Below, one piece after another: positions 16,405 to 24,677 of a stretch of 40,392 bases of DNA. The notes under the pieces are model-generated. The model was not told where the DNA came from. It did not search any database and worked only from the letters and a program-made list of their open reading frames with translations. Within the stretch, counting starts at the first letter, position 1. Each line of letters begins with the position of its first letter. Origin of the DNA: Xenococcaceae cyanobacterium MO_167.B27. GTDB taxonomy: Bacteria > Cyanobacteriota > Cyanobacteriia > Cyanobacteriales > Xenococcaceae. Where the stretch lies: positions 1 through 40,392 of the forward strand of contig JASJCP010000046.1 in NCBI GenBank assembly GCA_030065935.1. The letters run 5' to 3'. Position numbers and translations under genes: made by a program.

Positions 16405-16830
16405 ATGGCATCAACTAAAAACGTAAAATTGTATCTTGCCCACTGGTTTCAGTTAGGCAAGAAGTTGGTGCTGGCTAACGGTCGGGAAATGTTGTTGCCT
16501 AAACCTGTGATGGAAGGGGGTACTTATTCTCAGCAGTTTGAAGAGTGCTGGCAAAAAGTTTCTGACCTAGAAGGGAAAGACTGCTATCTAGAAGGAACAG
16601 ACTCTACAATTGCTACTCTACTTTCCCCCGCCTGGGATATACATCCTTGTGCTAGGTGTGGTATGCCCATAGCTAGAGTTGAGTTGGGACTACCTTCAAT
16701 TGTTTGTCCTTGTAACGATCTGATGCACTGGCCGAACTTAGAGTTACCAGTACCGCGATCGCCTGTTAGTACCAATAGTCATTTAACTCGGATCAAAAAT
16801 CGTCTAAATAAATTTCAACTAGACTCTTAA
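16405..16830 (+). CDS. Cyanobacterial hypothetical protein with cysteine cluster
   Basis: This 141-residue cytoplasmic protein is of unknown function. The first half is mixed alpha/beta with YLAHWFQLGKKLVL. A cysteine cluster around 86-108 (HPCARCGMP, then IVCPCND) looks like a small zinc-binding site (CxxC and CxC). The C-terminal RIKNRLNKF is basic. It ends by overlapping thiS, on the other strand, by four bases (convergent). I recall similar proteins as conserved cyanobacterial hypotheticals, but no named family. It starts at ATG 16405, with no clear Shine-Dalgarno sequence. Confidence 0.6.
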   Translation: MASTKNVKLYLAHWFQLGKKLVLANGREMLLPKPVMEGGTYSQQFEECWQKVSDLEGKDCYLEGTDSTIATLLSPAWDIHPCARCGMPIARVELGLPSIVCPCNDLMHWPNLELPVPRSPVSTNSHLTRIKNRLNKFQLDS

Positions 16831-17048
16831 CCACCACCAACAATAGTAACTATCTCTAGGCGATCGCCTTCTTGTAATTGAGTATCAGCCCAATATTGGC
16901 GATGTAAAATTTCTCCGTTATACTCTACTGCTATCAGACGAGGATTAAAATTGATTCTCATCAACAATTCTGGCAGTGTAATGGGAGTAGTAAGAGATTG
17001 AGTTTCTCCATTAACTTGTATGGTAATTGTAGTGTTAGTTTCTAGCAT
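16827..17048 (-). CDS. thiS: Sulfur carrier protein ThiS
   Basis: This 73-residue ubiquitin-like carrier ends in Gly-Gly (IVTIVGGG), the C-terminus that is adenylated and thiocarboxylated to donate sulfur for the thiazole ring of thiamine. The internal pattern ITIQVNGETQSL and LPELLMRINF is typical of the family. It follows thiE on the same strand with only five bases between them, so the two are an operon. The activating enzyme is not next to it. The rhodanese-bearing MoeB at 1712-2878 is a candidate E1, which is inference. Confidence 0.9.
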   Translation of the reverse strand: MLETNTTITIQVNGETQSLTTPITLPELLMRINFNPRLIAVEYNGEILHRQYWADTQLQEGDRLEIVTIVGGG

Positions 17049-17053
17049 AAAAT

Positions 17054-18079
17054 TTAGTGAGATTTCGGCTGTAACAAAGTGAGAAATTGACGGGTAATAA
17101 AATCGGGTTGCTCTGCTTGCATGATAGCGCGAACCACGGCAACTCTTTCCACTCCTGCTGCTAAAACTTCTTGGATGTTAGATAAATCAATTCCCCCGAT
17201 AGCAAACCAGGGAATTGGGCAATTTTCTACCACATAACTGATATAGTTATAACCTGCTGCTGCTTTTCCTGGTTTAGTGGGAGTTTTATATACTGGTCCG
17301 ACCCCTACATAGTCTGCTCCTTCAGCGATCGCATTAGCTAATTCTTCTGTATTAGTTGTGGAACGACCAATGATTTTTCCTGAACCTAAAATCTCTCTAG
17401 CCAAGGAAATGGGAATATCTTGTTGTCCGAGATGTACCCCATCAGCACCAACAGCTAAAGCAATATCAACGCGATCGTTGACAATAAATAAAGCGTTATA
17501 TTGATGGCATAGTTGGCACAATTGTTGAGCATAGCTCAAACGCAAATTATCATCCCTTTCTTTGTCTCGATACTGAACCAAGGTTAAACCCCCTTGTAAA
17601 GCGGATTCAACGATGGAAAATAAATGCTCTTCAGGAGAAGTTACTAAATATAAATAAGAACTATAAAGTTGTTGATAACGGCTATTATTTAATAAACTAC
17701 TTTCTAAGGTATAAACTCGATAACGCATTTGTTTACAAACTGCGCCCATTTGAGGCTGATATAGTTTGCCATATTCCTCTAAGACTCTTAAAGCTTCTTG
17801 AATGCGACACAAATTAGCTTGTAACACTGATTCGATGCTGTCTCTAACTTCTTCTTGAGGATGGGATAATTCTGTTCCTACATCACTAGGGGTGTTTCTG
17901 GCTTGGCGTATTTCCCAATTATGTAATCGGGCTAATTCTTGTCGAATATTTTTACATTCTTCTGCTAAAGAACTATTATTTAAACCAAAACGACACCATT
18001 CTTCAATAATCCTTAGTCCTTCCCTCGCTCGGTCTAAATTCGCGTCAAGTATGCGATATACAGCTTGATACATCAACAT
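17054..18079 (-). CDS. thiE: Thiamine-phosphate synthase ThiE with cyanobacterial N-terminal domain
   Basis: ThiE joins hydroxymethylpyrimidine pyrophosphate and thiazole phosphate to thiamine phosphate. At 341 residues it is about 120 longer than E. coli-type ThiE. The N-terminal 1-125 (YRILDANLDRAREGLRIIEE) is the helical extension found in cyanobacterial and some other ThiE proteins. The TIM barrel follows with QYRDKE, FIVNDRVDIALAVGADGVHL, GRSTTN and GVGPVYKTPTKPG, all pyrophosphate- and substrate-binding motifs of the family. The first two codons MLM leave the exact start open (ATG 18079 or two codons later). thiS follows after five bases. I looked for a TPP riboswitch upstream and see none. 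Confidence 0.92.
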   Translation of the reverse strand: MLMYQAVYRILDANLDRAREGLRIIEEWCRFGLNNSSLAEECKNIRQELARLHNWEIRQARNTPSDVGTELSHPQEEVRDSIESVLQANLCRIQEALRVLEEYGKLYQPQMGAVCKQMRYRVYTLESSLLNNSRYQQLYSSYLYLVTSPEEHLFSIVESALQGGLTLVQYRDKERDDNLRLSYAQQLCQLCHQYNALFIVNDRVDIALAVGADGVHLGQQDIPISLAREILGSGKIIGRSTTNTEELANAIAEGADYVGVGPVYKTPTKPGKAAAGYNYISYVVENCPIPWFAIGGIDLSNIQEVLAAGVERVAVVRAIMQAEQPDFITRQFLTLLQPKSH

Positions 18080-18429
18080 TTATCGTAATTTTAATTTTAT
18101 ATTTTAGATTTAACTTTCTTCAAAAAGAAGTCTCCCGTATAGACGGTGAGATGAATTTTTGGCAGGGTATTACGCTTTAAAGTTTTGACACACAATCTTT
18201 ATAGCTCAATGACTTGAGAGATTATATAATACAAATGTTGCTAAAAAGCTTGGCTTAGTTGCTTTTTAGTTCCTCGGAAGTGTGCCAAGGTATTCGCGCT
18301 TAGATCTCAGTCCGAGACAAACCTCTATATCACTGGTGTTACGTGCGGTTGCAATGCCAATAAGACAAAGCCGTATAAAGTCCAAATATATGTTAGCCAA
18401 ATAACAAAGTAATATAACCCCACGGTGCT
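18080..18429. other. Gene-free region upstream of RNA-like element copy 2
   Basis: No gene is seen. The stretch contains a CTAAAAAGC...GCTTTTTAG inverted repeat near 18240-18268. At 18185-18203 a TTGAC is followed by ACACAATCTTTATA. A similar ACGCACAATCTTTATA lies on the minus strand near 33270. This may be the left end of the mobile element whose right end is at 18656. Confidence 0.4.
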
Positions 18430-18656
18430 GGCGGTTCTGCCTGGGTAGTAGCTAGACTACTACGAGAGTACAGGGCTACGTTTGGTAAGTCAAACCTCAC
18501 CGACGCTGAGCGCGAAGGGGCGACACACCCGTAAATTTAACTGTTTTGCTCCAATCATTAACTTGAAATCGCCCCTTCCGCGACCAAATATAAGCTTGCT
18601 TGTAGGAGGCAACGGCGGGAAACAGGAAGCTCGCGATAAGAACGCGGGTAGTTCAC
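18430..18656 (+). ncRNA. IS200/IS605-derived RNA-like element, copy 2 (TnpB reRNA-like)
   Basis: This second copy of the element at 3014-3312 is on the opposite strand. Shared landmarks, in order, are TCTGCCTGGGTA, a seven-base-pair stem with constant loop CTAGA (18445-18463), GAGTACAGGG, CAAACCTC, GCTTGCTTGT, AAACAGGAAGC, a terminal hairpin and GGGTAGTTCAC (ends 18656). The stem here is GTAGTAG/CTACTAC where copy 1 has GTAACGG/CCGTTGC. The terminal hairpin is CTCGCG/CGCGGG instead of the longer copy-1 arms. About 75 extra bases (18510-18590) with GCGAAGGGGCGA/TCGCCCC arms look like an inserted palindrome. A frame through the end reads GKQEARDKNAGSSR, TnpB-C-terminus-like. No nuclease gene remains. 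Confidence 0.6.
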
Positions 18657-18866
18657 GTTAGTAAATTTGAGAGTACTCAATTGCTCCAATCTATAGTAAT
18701 TTGTCGAAGAAATATGTAGTAATCTCTCAAGGACTGAAAATTTAGCTAGAGTCAAGATAGTATTTTTGTTTTAAAAATTGTTGTATCTATTAACAATAAG
18801 TTTTTGGCTTGAGAAAAGGTTAACAGGAAATGGGGAAAATTCTTGTTATAACAAGAAAAGATAAAT

Positions 18867-20498
18867 TTAGTTATCTTTGACTAATGGTTCAAATACAGGA
18901 CAATATCCTTCAGGTATAACTTTAAATCCGTACAGAGGAGAAGCCTGATTCCAACAACGCTGATGATGATAATAGCGACAACTACGACAACAGTCTAGAT
19001 CAACAGACATTTTAGAATCACTCACCGAATTTAACAATTCTCGTTGGGGAATACCCCTCAATATTAGTTCTTCTCCTTGCCATCTTGCTTCTACAATGCC
19101 TGTATCCGCAAACTTATTCCAACGAGGATCTCTATTTAAGGTATCAGGAAAAGTAATTTTAATATAAGAGCTAGCTTCACTTAATTCTCCTTCATAATGG
19201 GTTGGTGTGGGGGTTTTCGGTTGAATAAAGCGATCGCCGATCGGAAGTTCTACTAAAGTCCCATTAGCAGGAGAATGAACTTGATAGCGATTACATAACT
19301 CTGGCAAACTAGCCAATTCTACCAAATAAGAAGGAGAGCCATGAACAAATATAATATGCTGAGGTCGTAAATTATGAATCAATTGGGTTGTGTTGCGACC
19401 ATCACTATGTTCTGCTAAGAGATAGGTTTCGAGGGTTACAGATGCTAAATTTTGTAGAGATTGTTGAGCTGTGGTCTTAGTAACATATTCTTGAGGATGT
19501 TCTGGTAGTAATATAAGCCATTCCCCTAATTCGGGAGATAGATAAGAGAGGATTTCTGAATCAGAGTCAATTAAAACAATAGAAGGTAATTTACCTTGAA
19601 GTAAATCTTCAAGACTGTGCAACTTACTCATGCGAGGACACACTCTTTCATCCCAAAATAGAGATTGATGTTTAGCAAAGTTTTGTACCGAAAGGGGAAA
19701 TTGAGATAGTAATTCTAAATAAACATCGCAAGCACGGGATACTTTCTCATCTACCCAAATATCTAAATCTTTACCAGTAAATTGATGATGAGAGCGTAAA
19801 AGTTTCAGAATTTCTTGTCCTAACCCCACGGTCGGGACTGGTAATAAGACATTTTTTCCCTCCCCCAGAGCCTTTTCAATACGCTCCATCAGTTGCTTTT
19901 CTTGTTGGCGACGATGGGGATGGCGTACTGTTCCATAACTCCCTTCAATGATTAAAACATCTGGAGCGATACCCCGCAAATTTTCGATGGATAAGCCTTC
20001 CACTAGCTGAAAATTCGAGACTGAAAAATCACCCGTGTACATCACCTTATAGTCTCTTTTCGGGGTGTGATAAGTCAGAAGGATTGCTGCTGCTCCTGGG
20101 AGATGACCTGCTGGGAATAATTCTAATTGGAGATTTTCTCTAACCGTTACTGGCGATCGCCAATTCACAGTATTACAGGGTAAGGATTCTGTCACATCTT
20201 GGTCAAAAGACCAGTTAAGGGGGAGTAATTTAGCTGTTACTTTGCTAGTATAGATTGGTACTTGGGGAAAAGCTTGATGGAAAGCTAATAGTCCTCGACA
20301 GTGATCGCTATGAGCATGAGAGCAGAAAACTAATTCTACGGTCGGAAATTGGCTATCTTTGGCAAAATCAAGCTCACTCAGCCCACAATCTAAAAGTATG
20401 GGATATTCTCCCATATTTAATAACAAAGATACCCCTTCACCTTTATGACCAATACTATAGGGTAAACAGGATAGGGTAACAGAATTATTTGAGGTCAT
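18867..20498 (-). CDS. Metallo-beta-lactamase fold hydrolase, beta-CASP-like
   Basis: This metallohydrolase has HAHSDH in VFCSHAHSDHCRG (histidines near residues 61, 63 and 66 from this start), followed by a GHLPGAAAILL segment and YTGDFS, the metal-binding order seen in beta-CASP RNA-processing enzymes. The middle region with GKNVLLPVPTVGLGQEIL and a late HIIFVHG fit the beta-CASP insertion and final His. A cysteine-rich tail (CCRSCRYYHHQRC, then GYC) is unusual and may bind zinc. I choose ATG 20498; an upstream TTG frame exists but overlaps the spacer to the small ORF and adds no family sequence. Role in RNA or nucleic-acid cleavage is inferred from fold only. Confidence 0.75.
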   Translation of the reverse strand: MTSNNSVTLSCLPYSIGHKGEGVSLLLNMGEYPILLDCGLSELDFAKDSQFPTVELVFCSHAHSDHCRGLLAFHQAFPQVPIYTSKVTAKLLPLNWSFDQDVTESLPCNTVNWRSPVTVRENLQLELFPAGHLPGAAAILLTYHTPKRDYKVMYTGDFSVSNFQLVEGLSIENLRGIAPDVLIIEGSYGTVRHPHRRQQEKQLMERIEKALGEGKNVLLPVPTVGLGQEILKLLRSHHQFTGKDLDIWVDEKVSRACDVYLELLSQFPLSVQNFAKHQSLFWDERVCPRMSKLHSLEDLLQGKLPSIVLIDSDSEILSYLSPELGEWLILLPEHPQEYVTKTTAQQSLQNLASVTLETYLLAEHSDGRNTTQLIHNLRPQHIIFVHGSPSYLVELASLPELCNRYQVHSPANGTLVELPIGDRFIQPKTPTPTHYEGELSEASSYIKITFPDTLNRDPRWNKFADTGIVEARWQGEELILRGIPQRELLNSVSDSKMSVDLDCCRSCRYYHHQRCWNQASPLYGFKVIPEGYCPVFEPLVKDN

Positions 20499-20564
20499 TA
20501 TGGGAGCAGAAGGTTTACTTTGAGCTTGGAGAAATTCTCCCTCAGCCAATAGTATCAGGGATTG

Positions 20565-20687
20565 CTAATGAGCAGTACCATTACCATCATAACTATCTGA
20601 GTCATAGAAACCGTTTTTAGTCCCAAAGTATAAAGAGGAAACAATAAATAAGCCTGTCAAGATTAGAATTATTAATTTAACATCCAT
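20565..20687 (-). CDS. Forty-residue single-pass membrane peptide
   Basis: This small frame starts ATG at 20687 and stops at 20565. It begins MDVKLIILILTGLFIVSSLY, a hydrophobic membrane helix. The tail is hydrophilic (FGTKNGFYDSD, then YDGNGTAH), acidic and rich in Gly/Asn/Asp. It lies 66 bases upstream of the metallohydrolase gene on the same strand, so they may share a transcript. The sharp membrane/hydrophilic division and the absence of any other gene here support a real gene. I recall similar short proteins in other cyanobacteria but cannot name the family. Confidence 0.55.
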   Translation of the reverse strand: MDVKLIILILTGLFIVSSLYFGTKNGFYDSDSYDGNGTAH

Positions 20688-20800
20688 AAAAAACCCAACC
20701 AGATTGTGTGTTCTTAACTAACATCATAGTGCTATTGTCACAGTTGAATTATTCAGAAAATCTTTTTTTTGGCAAGGATACTTTGAGGTTGATGATCTTG

Positions 20801-22726
20801 CTATCCTTGGGGTTGACTCGTTTTTGATACTGATGAACTCTGATTGCTGGTTTTCAGGGAAGATGTCTTAATTTCTTCTACCTCTGGTAATTTTTCTAAA
20901 ACTAAACGGGAAGACTGATGAGAGCCAGAAAGTCGTTTCAGTAATTTAGGTCTGGGATCATGAAGCAAAAAGTAGATTTCGTCTCCTAACTTCCAACTTT
21001 CTTTAGCTTTGACGATTTGCAGACTCCTATCTCGTTTGACCAGTAAAGGTAACAATTCTCCCAAGCGAATTAAAGTTTCTATAAAAGAACGCTCTGACTC
21101 AGTTAAGATCATTTTCACCAGTTTGAATTCACCATCATGAATATAGGTATCCCAGGCTTTAAGCTTAAATTGAGGCATAAATGCTTGACTTACCTTGATT
21201 TTAGGGTTGTTGGAATTAGAATCATTCTCGGGAAATACTGCTAAAACTTTGGGGGGTTTAAACTCCTCCATCGCTCTTTGTGCTAGAACTAGATTCACTT
21301 CTCCTTGGCTAGTCAAAGCAATAAAAGTACCCATAGATTCGATTCCAGCCTTTTCTAAAGCGTCTGGCTCAAGTCCGCTACTCTGAAATACTGGTATGTT
21401 TTCTGCTTCTGCTTTTTTACACACTTCAGGGTCAGCATCAATTAAAACTACTGACTCTCCAGCATCTTGAAATAGACGAGCAATTAACATTCCCAGATTA
21501 TTCCCCCCGACAATTACTGCGCCTTTGGCTTCACTGGAGGTAATTTTTAGCCAACGAGCCAACCAACGAGCGGTTAAGCCTTGTAAAAAGACGGTCATTA
21601 GGATAGTCAAAAATACTAAAGCTTTAATAGCATCTCCCCCGTTAATACCTTTTTCTGTCAGTAAAATCCCAAATAGAGAAGCTACAGAAGCAGAAACAAT
21701 ACCTTTGGGAGCAACCCAAGCTAAAAAGGTTTTTTGTCGCCAGTTTAAACTACTACTCCCGGTACAAACTGCAATACTAATAGGTCGCACTACGATCATT
21801 AAAACCAATACCGCTAGGACACTACCCCATCCTAGAGCGAACATACTAGCAAGTGATAAATCCGCAGCCAAAAGGATAAATAAAACCGACACACAAAGTA
21901 TAGTTAATTGACCCTTAAATCTTTTGAGTAATCTTTCTTCAGGAACAGAGGAGGCTTTAACTACAATACCTGCTGCTACTGTTGCCATTAAGCCTGACTC
22001 GCTGTATAGTTCTTGGGACAGAACAAATAATCCCCAAACCCCTGCTAATACTACAAGATTTTTCAGGTCTTCGGCAAGATTATCTGCTCGTTTTAGTAAT
22101 AGACCCAGTAGCCAACCGCCTACTGTACCAACTATTGCCCCAATTCCCAAACGTAATAATAGACCACTTATAACATCAATAGGAGCGGAGTTACTGTTAA
22201 TAATGGCGTTTAAGACTACTACTGCTAAGATTGCTCCTACTGGATCGATTAAAACTCCTTCCCCTTCTAGTAGGGTTGCTACTTGGCGATCTACTCCTAC
22301 TTGTTTGAGCAAGGGACCAATTACTGTAGGGCCTGTTACTACTACTAAAGAAGCATAGAGAAAAGCGATGGACCAAGGGAACTCTGCTAACCAATGAGCA
22401 GCCATTCCGCCACCAATCAGAGTAATTAATGTGCCGATGGTGACAAGATTCCGCAAACTATCTGAAACTTTACCCAATTCCTTTAAATCAAGGTTTAAGC
22501 CTCCTTCAAACAGGATGATCGCAACAGATAAAGCGACTAATACTTCTAAACCAACCCCCAGATCATGGGGATGGAGTATATCGAAACAGTCACCACCGAG
22601 AAGAATCCCCAATAATAATAAAAATACGATGCTTGGTACTCGGAGATATTCTCCTACTACTTGCGCGCTAATACCTGCAAGGACAGCAATAGCTATTTGC
22701 AGGGTAATTTCAAAAGATCCTTCCAT
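20801..22726 (-). CDS. Cation:proton antiporter (CPA1, NhaP-like) with TrkA-N domain
   Basis: This 641-residue antiporter exchanges Na+ or K+ for H+ across the membrane. Residues 1-390 form about twelve membrane segments with ILFEGGLNLDLKEL and VVVTGPTVIGPLL, characteristic of NhaP-type CPA1 exchangers. A cytosolic TrkA-N (RCK) nucleotide-binding domain starts about 398 with GAVIVGGNNLGMLIARLF and VVLIDADPE. A TrkA-C-like end and a Ser/Thr-rich tail follow. The RCK domain suggests gating by NAD(H) or another nucleotide. It is a single gene; the gene on its right is 290 bases away on the same strand. Confidence 0.88.
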   Translation of the reverse strand: MEGSFEITLQIAIAVLAGISAQVVGEYLRVPSIVFLLLLGILLGGDCFDILHPHDLGVGLEVLVALSVAIILFEGGLNLDLKELGKVSDSLRNLVTIGTLITLIGGGMAAHWLAEFPWSIAFLYASLVVVTGPTVIGPLLKQVGVDRQVATLLEGEGVLIDPVGAILAVVVLNAIINSNSAPIDVISGLLLRLGIGAIVGTVGGWLLGLLLKRADNLAEDLKNLVVLAGVWGLFVLSQELYSESGLMATVAAGIVVKASSVPEERLLKRFKGQLTILCVSVLFILLAADLSLASMFALGWGSVLAVLVLMIVVRPISIAVCTGSSSLNWRQKTFLAWVAPKGIVSASVASLFGILLTEKGINGGDAIKALVFLTILMTVFLQGLTARWLARWLKITSSEAKGAVIVGGNNLGMLIARLFQDAGESVVLIDADPEVCKKAEAENIPVFQSSGLEPDALEKAGIESMGTFIALTSQGEVNLVLAQRAMEEFKPPKVLAVFPENDSNSNNPKIKVSQAFMPQFKLKAWDTYIHDGEFKLVKMILTESERSFIETLIRLGELLPLLVKRDRSLQIVKAKESWKLGDEIYFLLHDPRPKLLKRLSGSHQSSRLVLEKLPEVEEIKTSSLKTSNQSSSVSKTSQPQG

Positions 22727-23018
22727 GAGTTTATGATATTTAGAAGGTTATGTAATAAAAACCAAATCCTATTCAGCGTATTCTAACATCTGGATTTCAG
22801 TCTGAGTTCACGATAGTCGACTGATCTCAATCAACAGTTAATAGGTATTGAGAAGTATTTGTAATAATTAACATTGAATAATTTTTGGGTAAATAGCCGA
22901 AAACGTTGCCTAGTTTCTTCTTACTAAACAACGTCTTATTAACTCTTAATGGCTCAGTAGTTAGTTGTTAATGGATTAGGCTTAAGGTGGATTTTAAGAG
23001 GAATCAGAGATTAATAGT

Positions 23019-23405
23019 TTATTCCTCTTCGTCTGCACCTAATTGTTTGAGGTGGATATGTTTTCGACCCAAGGTTATTTCAAACTCATCTCCTGGTTTC
23101 AGTCCCATTTTTTTAGTATATGCTGAACCGATTAGCAAGTTATGGTTGGATTGTACGCTAATACGATAACTTGCGGAACGTCCTCCACGACCTTGACCGT
23201 TAGAAGTACTGTCTAATTCAATTCCTTCTGCATCTATTAGTGCATTAAGGAACTTCATCATGTTAACTCTTTCTACTCCATTTTTGGTCTTAGTGTAGTA
23301 ACCGCATTCTCTAGCTTTTTCTTCTTTAGAGAGGTTTCCTAGTTCTTTTACTTTATCTAGTAATGCTTGTCCTGTTAAAGGTGCTGGTTGGTTTGATTTA
23401 GTCAT
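23019..23405 (-). CDS. cyabrB2: cyAbrB2-type transcriptional regulator
   Basis: This cyanobacterial AbrB-type DNA-binding protein has its AbrB domain at the C-terminus (SASYRISVQSNHNLLIGSAY, then GLKPGDEFEI and LGRKHIHLKQL), opposite to Bacillus AbrB. The N-terminal half (LTGQALLDKVKELGNLSKEE, ECGYYTKT, ERVNMMKF) matches the cyanobacterial family; the NMMKFLNALIDAEGI pattern fits the Sll0822 (cyAbrB2) branch better than Sll0359. In Synechocystis these proteins influence nitrogen, carbon and stress genes. I choose ATG 23405 (MTKSNQPAPLTG) over an upstream in-frame ATG five codons earlier. The acidic tail GADEEE is typical. Confidence 0.8.
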   Translation of the reverse strand: MTKSNQPAPLTGQALLDKVKELGNLSKEEKARECGYYTKTKNGVERVNMMKFLNALIDAEGIELDSTSNGQGRGGRSASYRISVQSNHNLLIGSAYTKKMGLKPGDEFEITLGRKHIHLKQLGADEEE

Positions 23406-23647
23406 CAACTTAAACTGCAACTAATAATTGTTTAGGTTTATCGAGTTTGCTATCAAGGTAAACTTAATGCAAGAATAATAATATAGCATTTCGCTATGTG
23501 TATCTAAAACTATATTACACTTATCTAGTAAAATTCATGATATTTTTAGATAAATCAAGCATTAAAATATCAAATCAATATTATCGAATCATTAGGGAAA
23601 AATGTTCAAAATAGTTTACAAATTTTTTATCTCTTCAGATCAATAAA

Positions 23648-24091
23648 ATGAAGTTAACAACTCGTAGCCACTATAGTGTAAAAGCTCTGCTAGACATAAG
23701 TTTACAGCCAGAGTATCAACCTACATCAGTAAAAGCGATCGCCTACAGACAAGATTTACCAGCACCTTATTTAGAGAAGTTATTGATCAAAATGCGTCGT
23801 GCTGGCATTGTTAAATCTATTCGAGGAGCGCAAGGTGGTTATCAATTAGCAGCTAAACCAGAGAGTATTTCGTTAGGAAAAATTTTTGAAGCAGTGGGAG
23901 AAACTATTGAACCATTACCCAACTACAGTCCTGATGCAAAGGTAGCAGAAGATTGGGTTACATTTTGTCTTTGGCAAAGATTACGAAATAAATTAAAAGA
24001 AGCATTATATAGTATTACTTTGGCAGACCTTTACTATGATGCTCGCAGTTGGCAAGCAGCGTTAGGAGAAGAAAGTAATTTTATTGTTTAA
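23648..24091 (+). CDS. Rrf2-family transcriptional regulator
   Basis: This 147-residue winged-helix regulator has the family start MKLTTRSHYSVKALLDISLQ, the recognition region LPAPYLEKLLIKMRRAGIV and the wing RGAQGGYQLA. Only one cysteine (near 112, TFCLWQ) is present where IscR-type members have three for an iron-sulfur cluster, so cluster sensing of the IscR kind is unlikely and its signal is unknown. It is followed after 14 bases by a GFA-family gene on the same strand, making a probable two-gene unit. It is divergent from cyAbrB2, with a 240-base AT-rich spacer between them. Confidence 0.85.
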   Translation: MKLTTRSHYSVKALLDISLQPEYQPTSVKAIAYRQDLPAPYLEKLLIKMRRAGIVKSIRGAQGGYQLAAKPESISLGKIFEAVGETIEPLPNYSPDAKVAEDWVTFCLWQRLRNKLKEALYSITLADLYYDARSWQAALGEESNFIV

Positions 24092-24105
24092 TTAGAGGAT
24101 TTATC

Positions 24106-24501
24106 GTGAGCCAAGACAGAGAAACACAACAATTTCAGGGGGGTTGTCATTGTGGTGCGGTCAGATTTCAAATATTAGTCGATCGCTGGAAGGTACAAGA
24201 GTGTAACTGTTCAATTTGTCGTAAAAAAGGATTTTTGCATTTAATCCTCCCTCTAGAAAACTTTACGTTACTCAGAGGTCAAGATAGCCTAACTACATAT
24301 ACTTTTAATACTGGCATCGCTAAACATACTTTTTGTCGTATTTGTGGGATTCACTCTTTTTATCACCCTCGCTCTCATCCCGATTGTATAGATGTTAATA
24401 TTCGCTGTTTAGATCAAGATGCACTCTCCCAGTTTGAGATTGAACCTTTTGATGGGGCAAACTGGGAACAGAATGTACATAAAATTAGAAATGATGGCTA
24501 A
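24106..24501 (+). CDS. GFA-family (glutathione-dependent formaldehyde-activating-like) protein
   Basis: This 131-residue zinc protein of the GFA/CENP-V family has cysteine clusters GGCHCGAVRF (residues 13-16), CNCSICRKKG (about 34-39) and FCRICGIHSF (about 82-88), which together bind two zinc ions in the family. The family name comes from one S-hydroxymethylglutathione synthase; most members have no proven substrate. It starts at GTG 24106, 14 bases after the Rrf2 gene, and is presumably co-expressed with it. The coupling to a regulator suggests a stress-related thiol or aldehyde role, which is inference. Confidence 0.85.
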   Translation: MSQDRETQQFQGGCHCGAVRFQILVDRWKVQECNCSICRKKGFLHLILPLENFTLLRGQDSLTTYTFNTGIAKHTFCRICGIHSFYHPRSHPDCIDVNIRCLDQDALSQFEIEPFDGANWEQNVHKIRNDG

Positions 24502-24677
24502 GAGATCAAACTTGTGCTAAATTTCTAACTGATTAGTGAGGTTGAGTAAAAGAGTTGATACTTAATAGTTGATTGCTAATTGAGGTAGACCTCATTAATG
24601 TCAGAATCCTATAACTATTAACTAAAAGCTTGAAGTAGAGAACAATCGAGATTAACCAATTTAACTAAAAATTTATT

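Noticed and set aside
18080-18200. TPP riboswitch upstream of thiE
   Set aside because: Neither the CTGAGA core nor the other conserved riboswitch segment was found on the minus strand upstream of the start.
18430-18656. Group II intron, RNase P RNA or tmRNA
   Set aside because: The conserved domain V of group II introns and the signature segments of rnpB and ssrA are not present; the landmarks instead match the element at 3014-3312.
18558-18755. A 65-codon minus-strand open frame
   Set aside because: It runs antisense across the right end of RNA-like copy 2 and into the spacer; no protein pattern.
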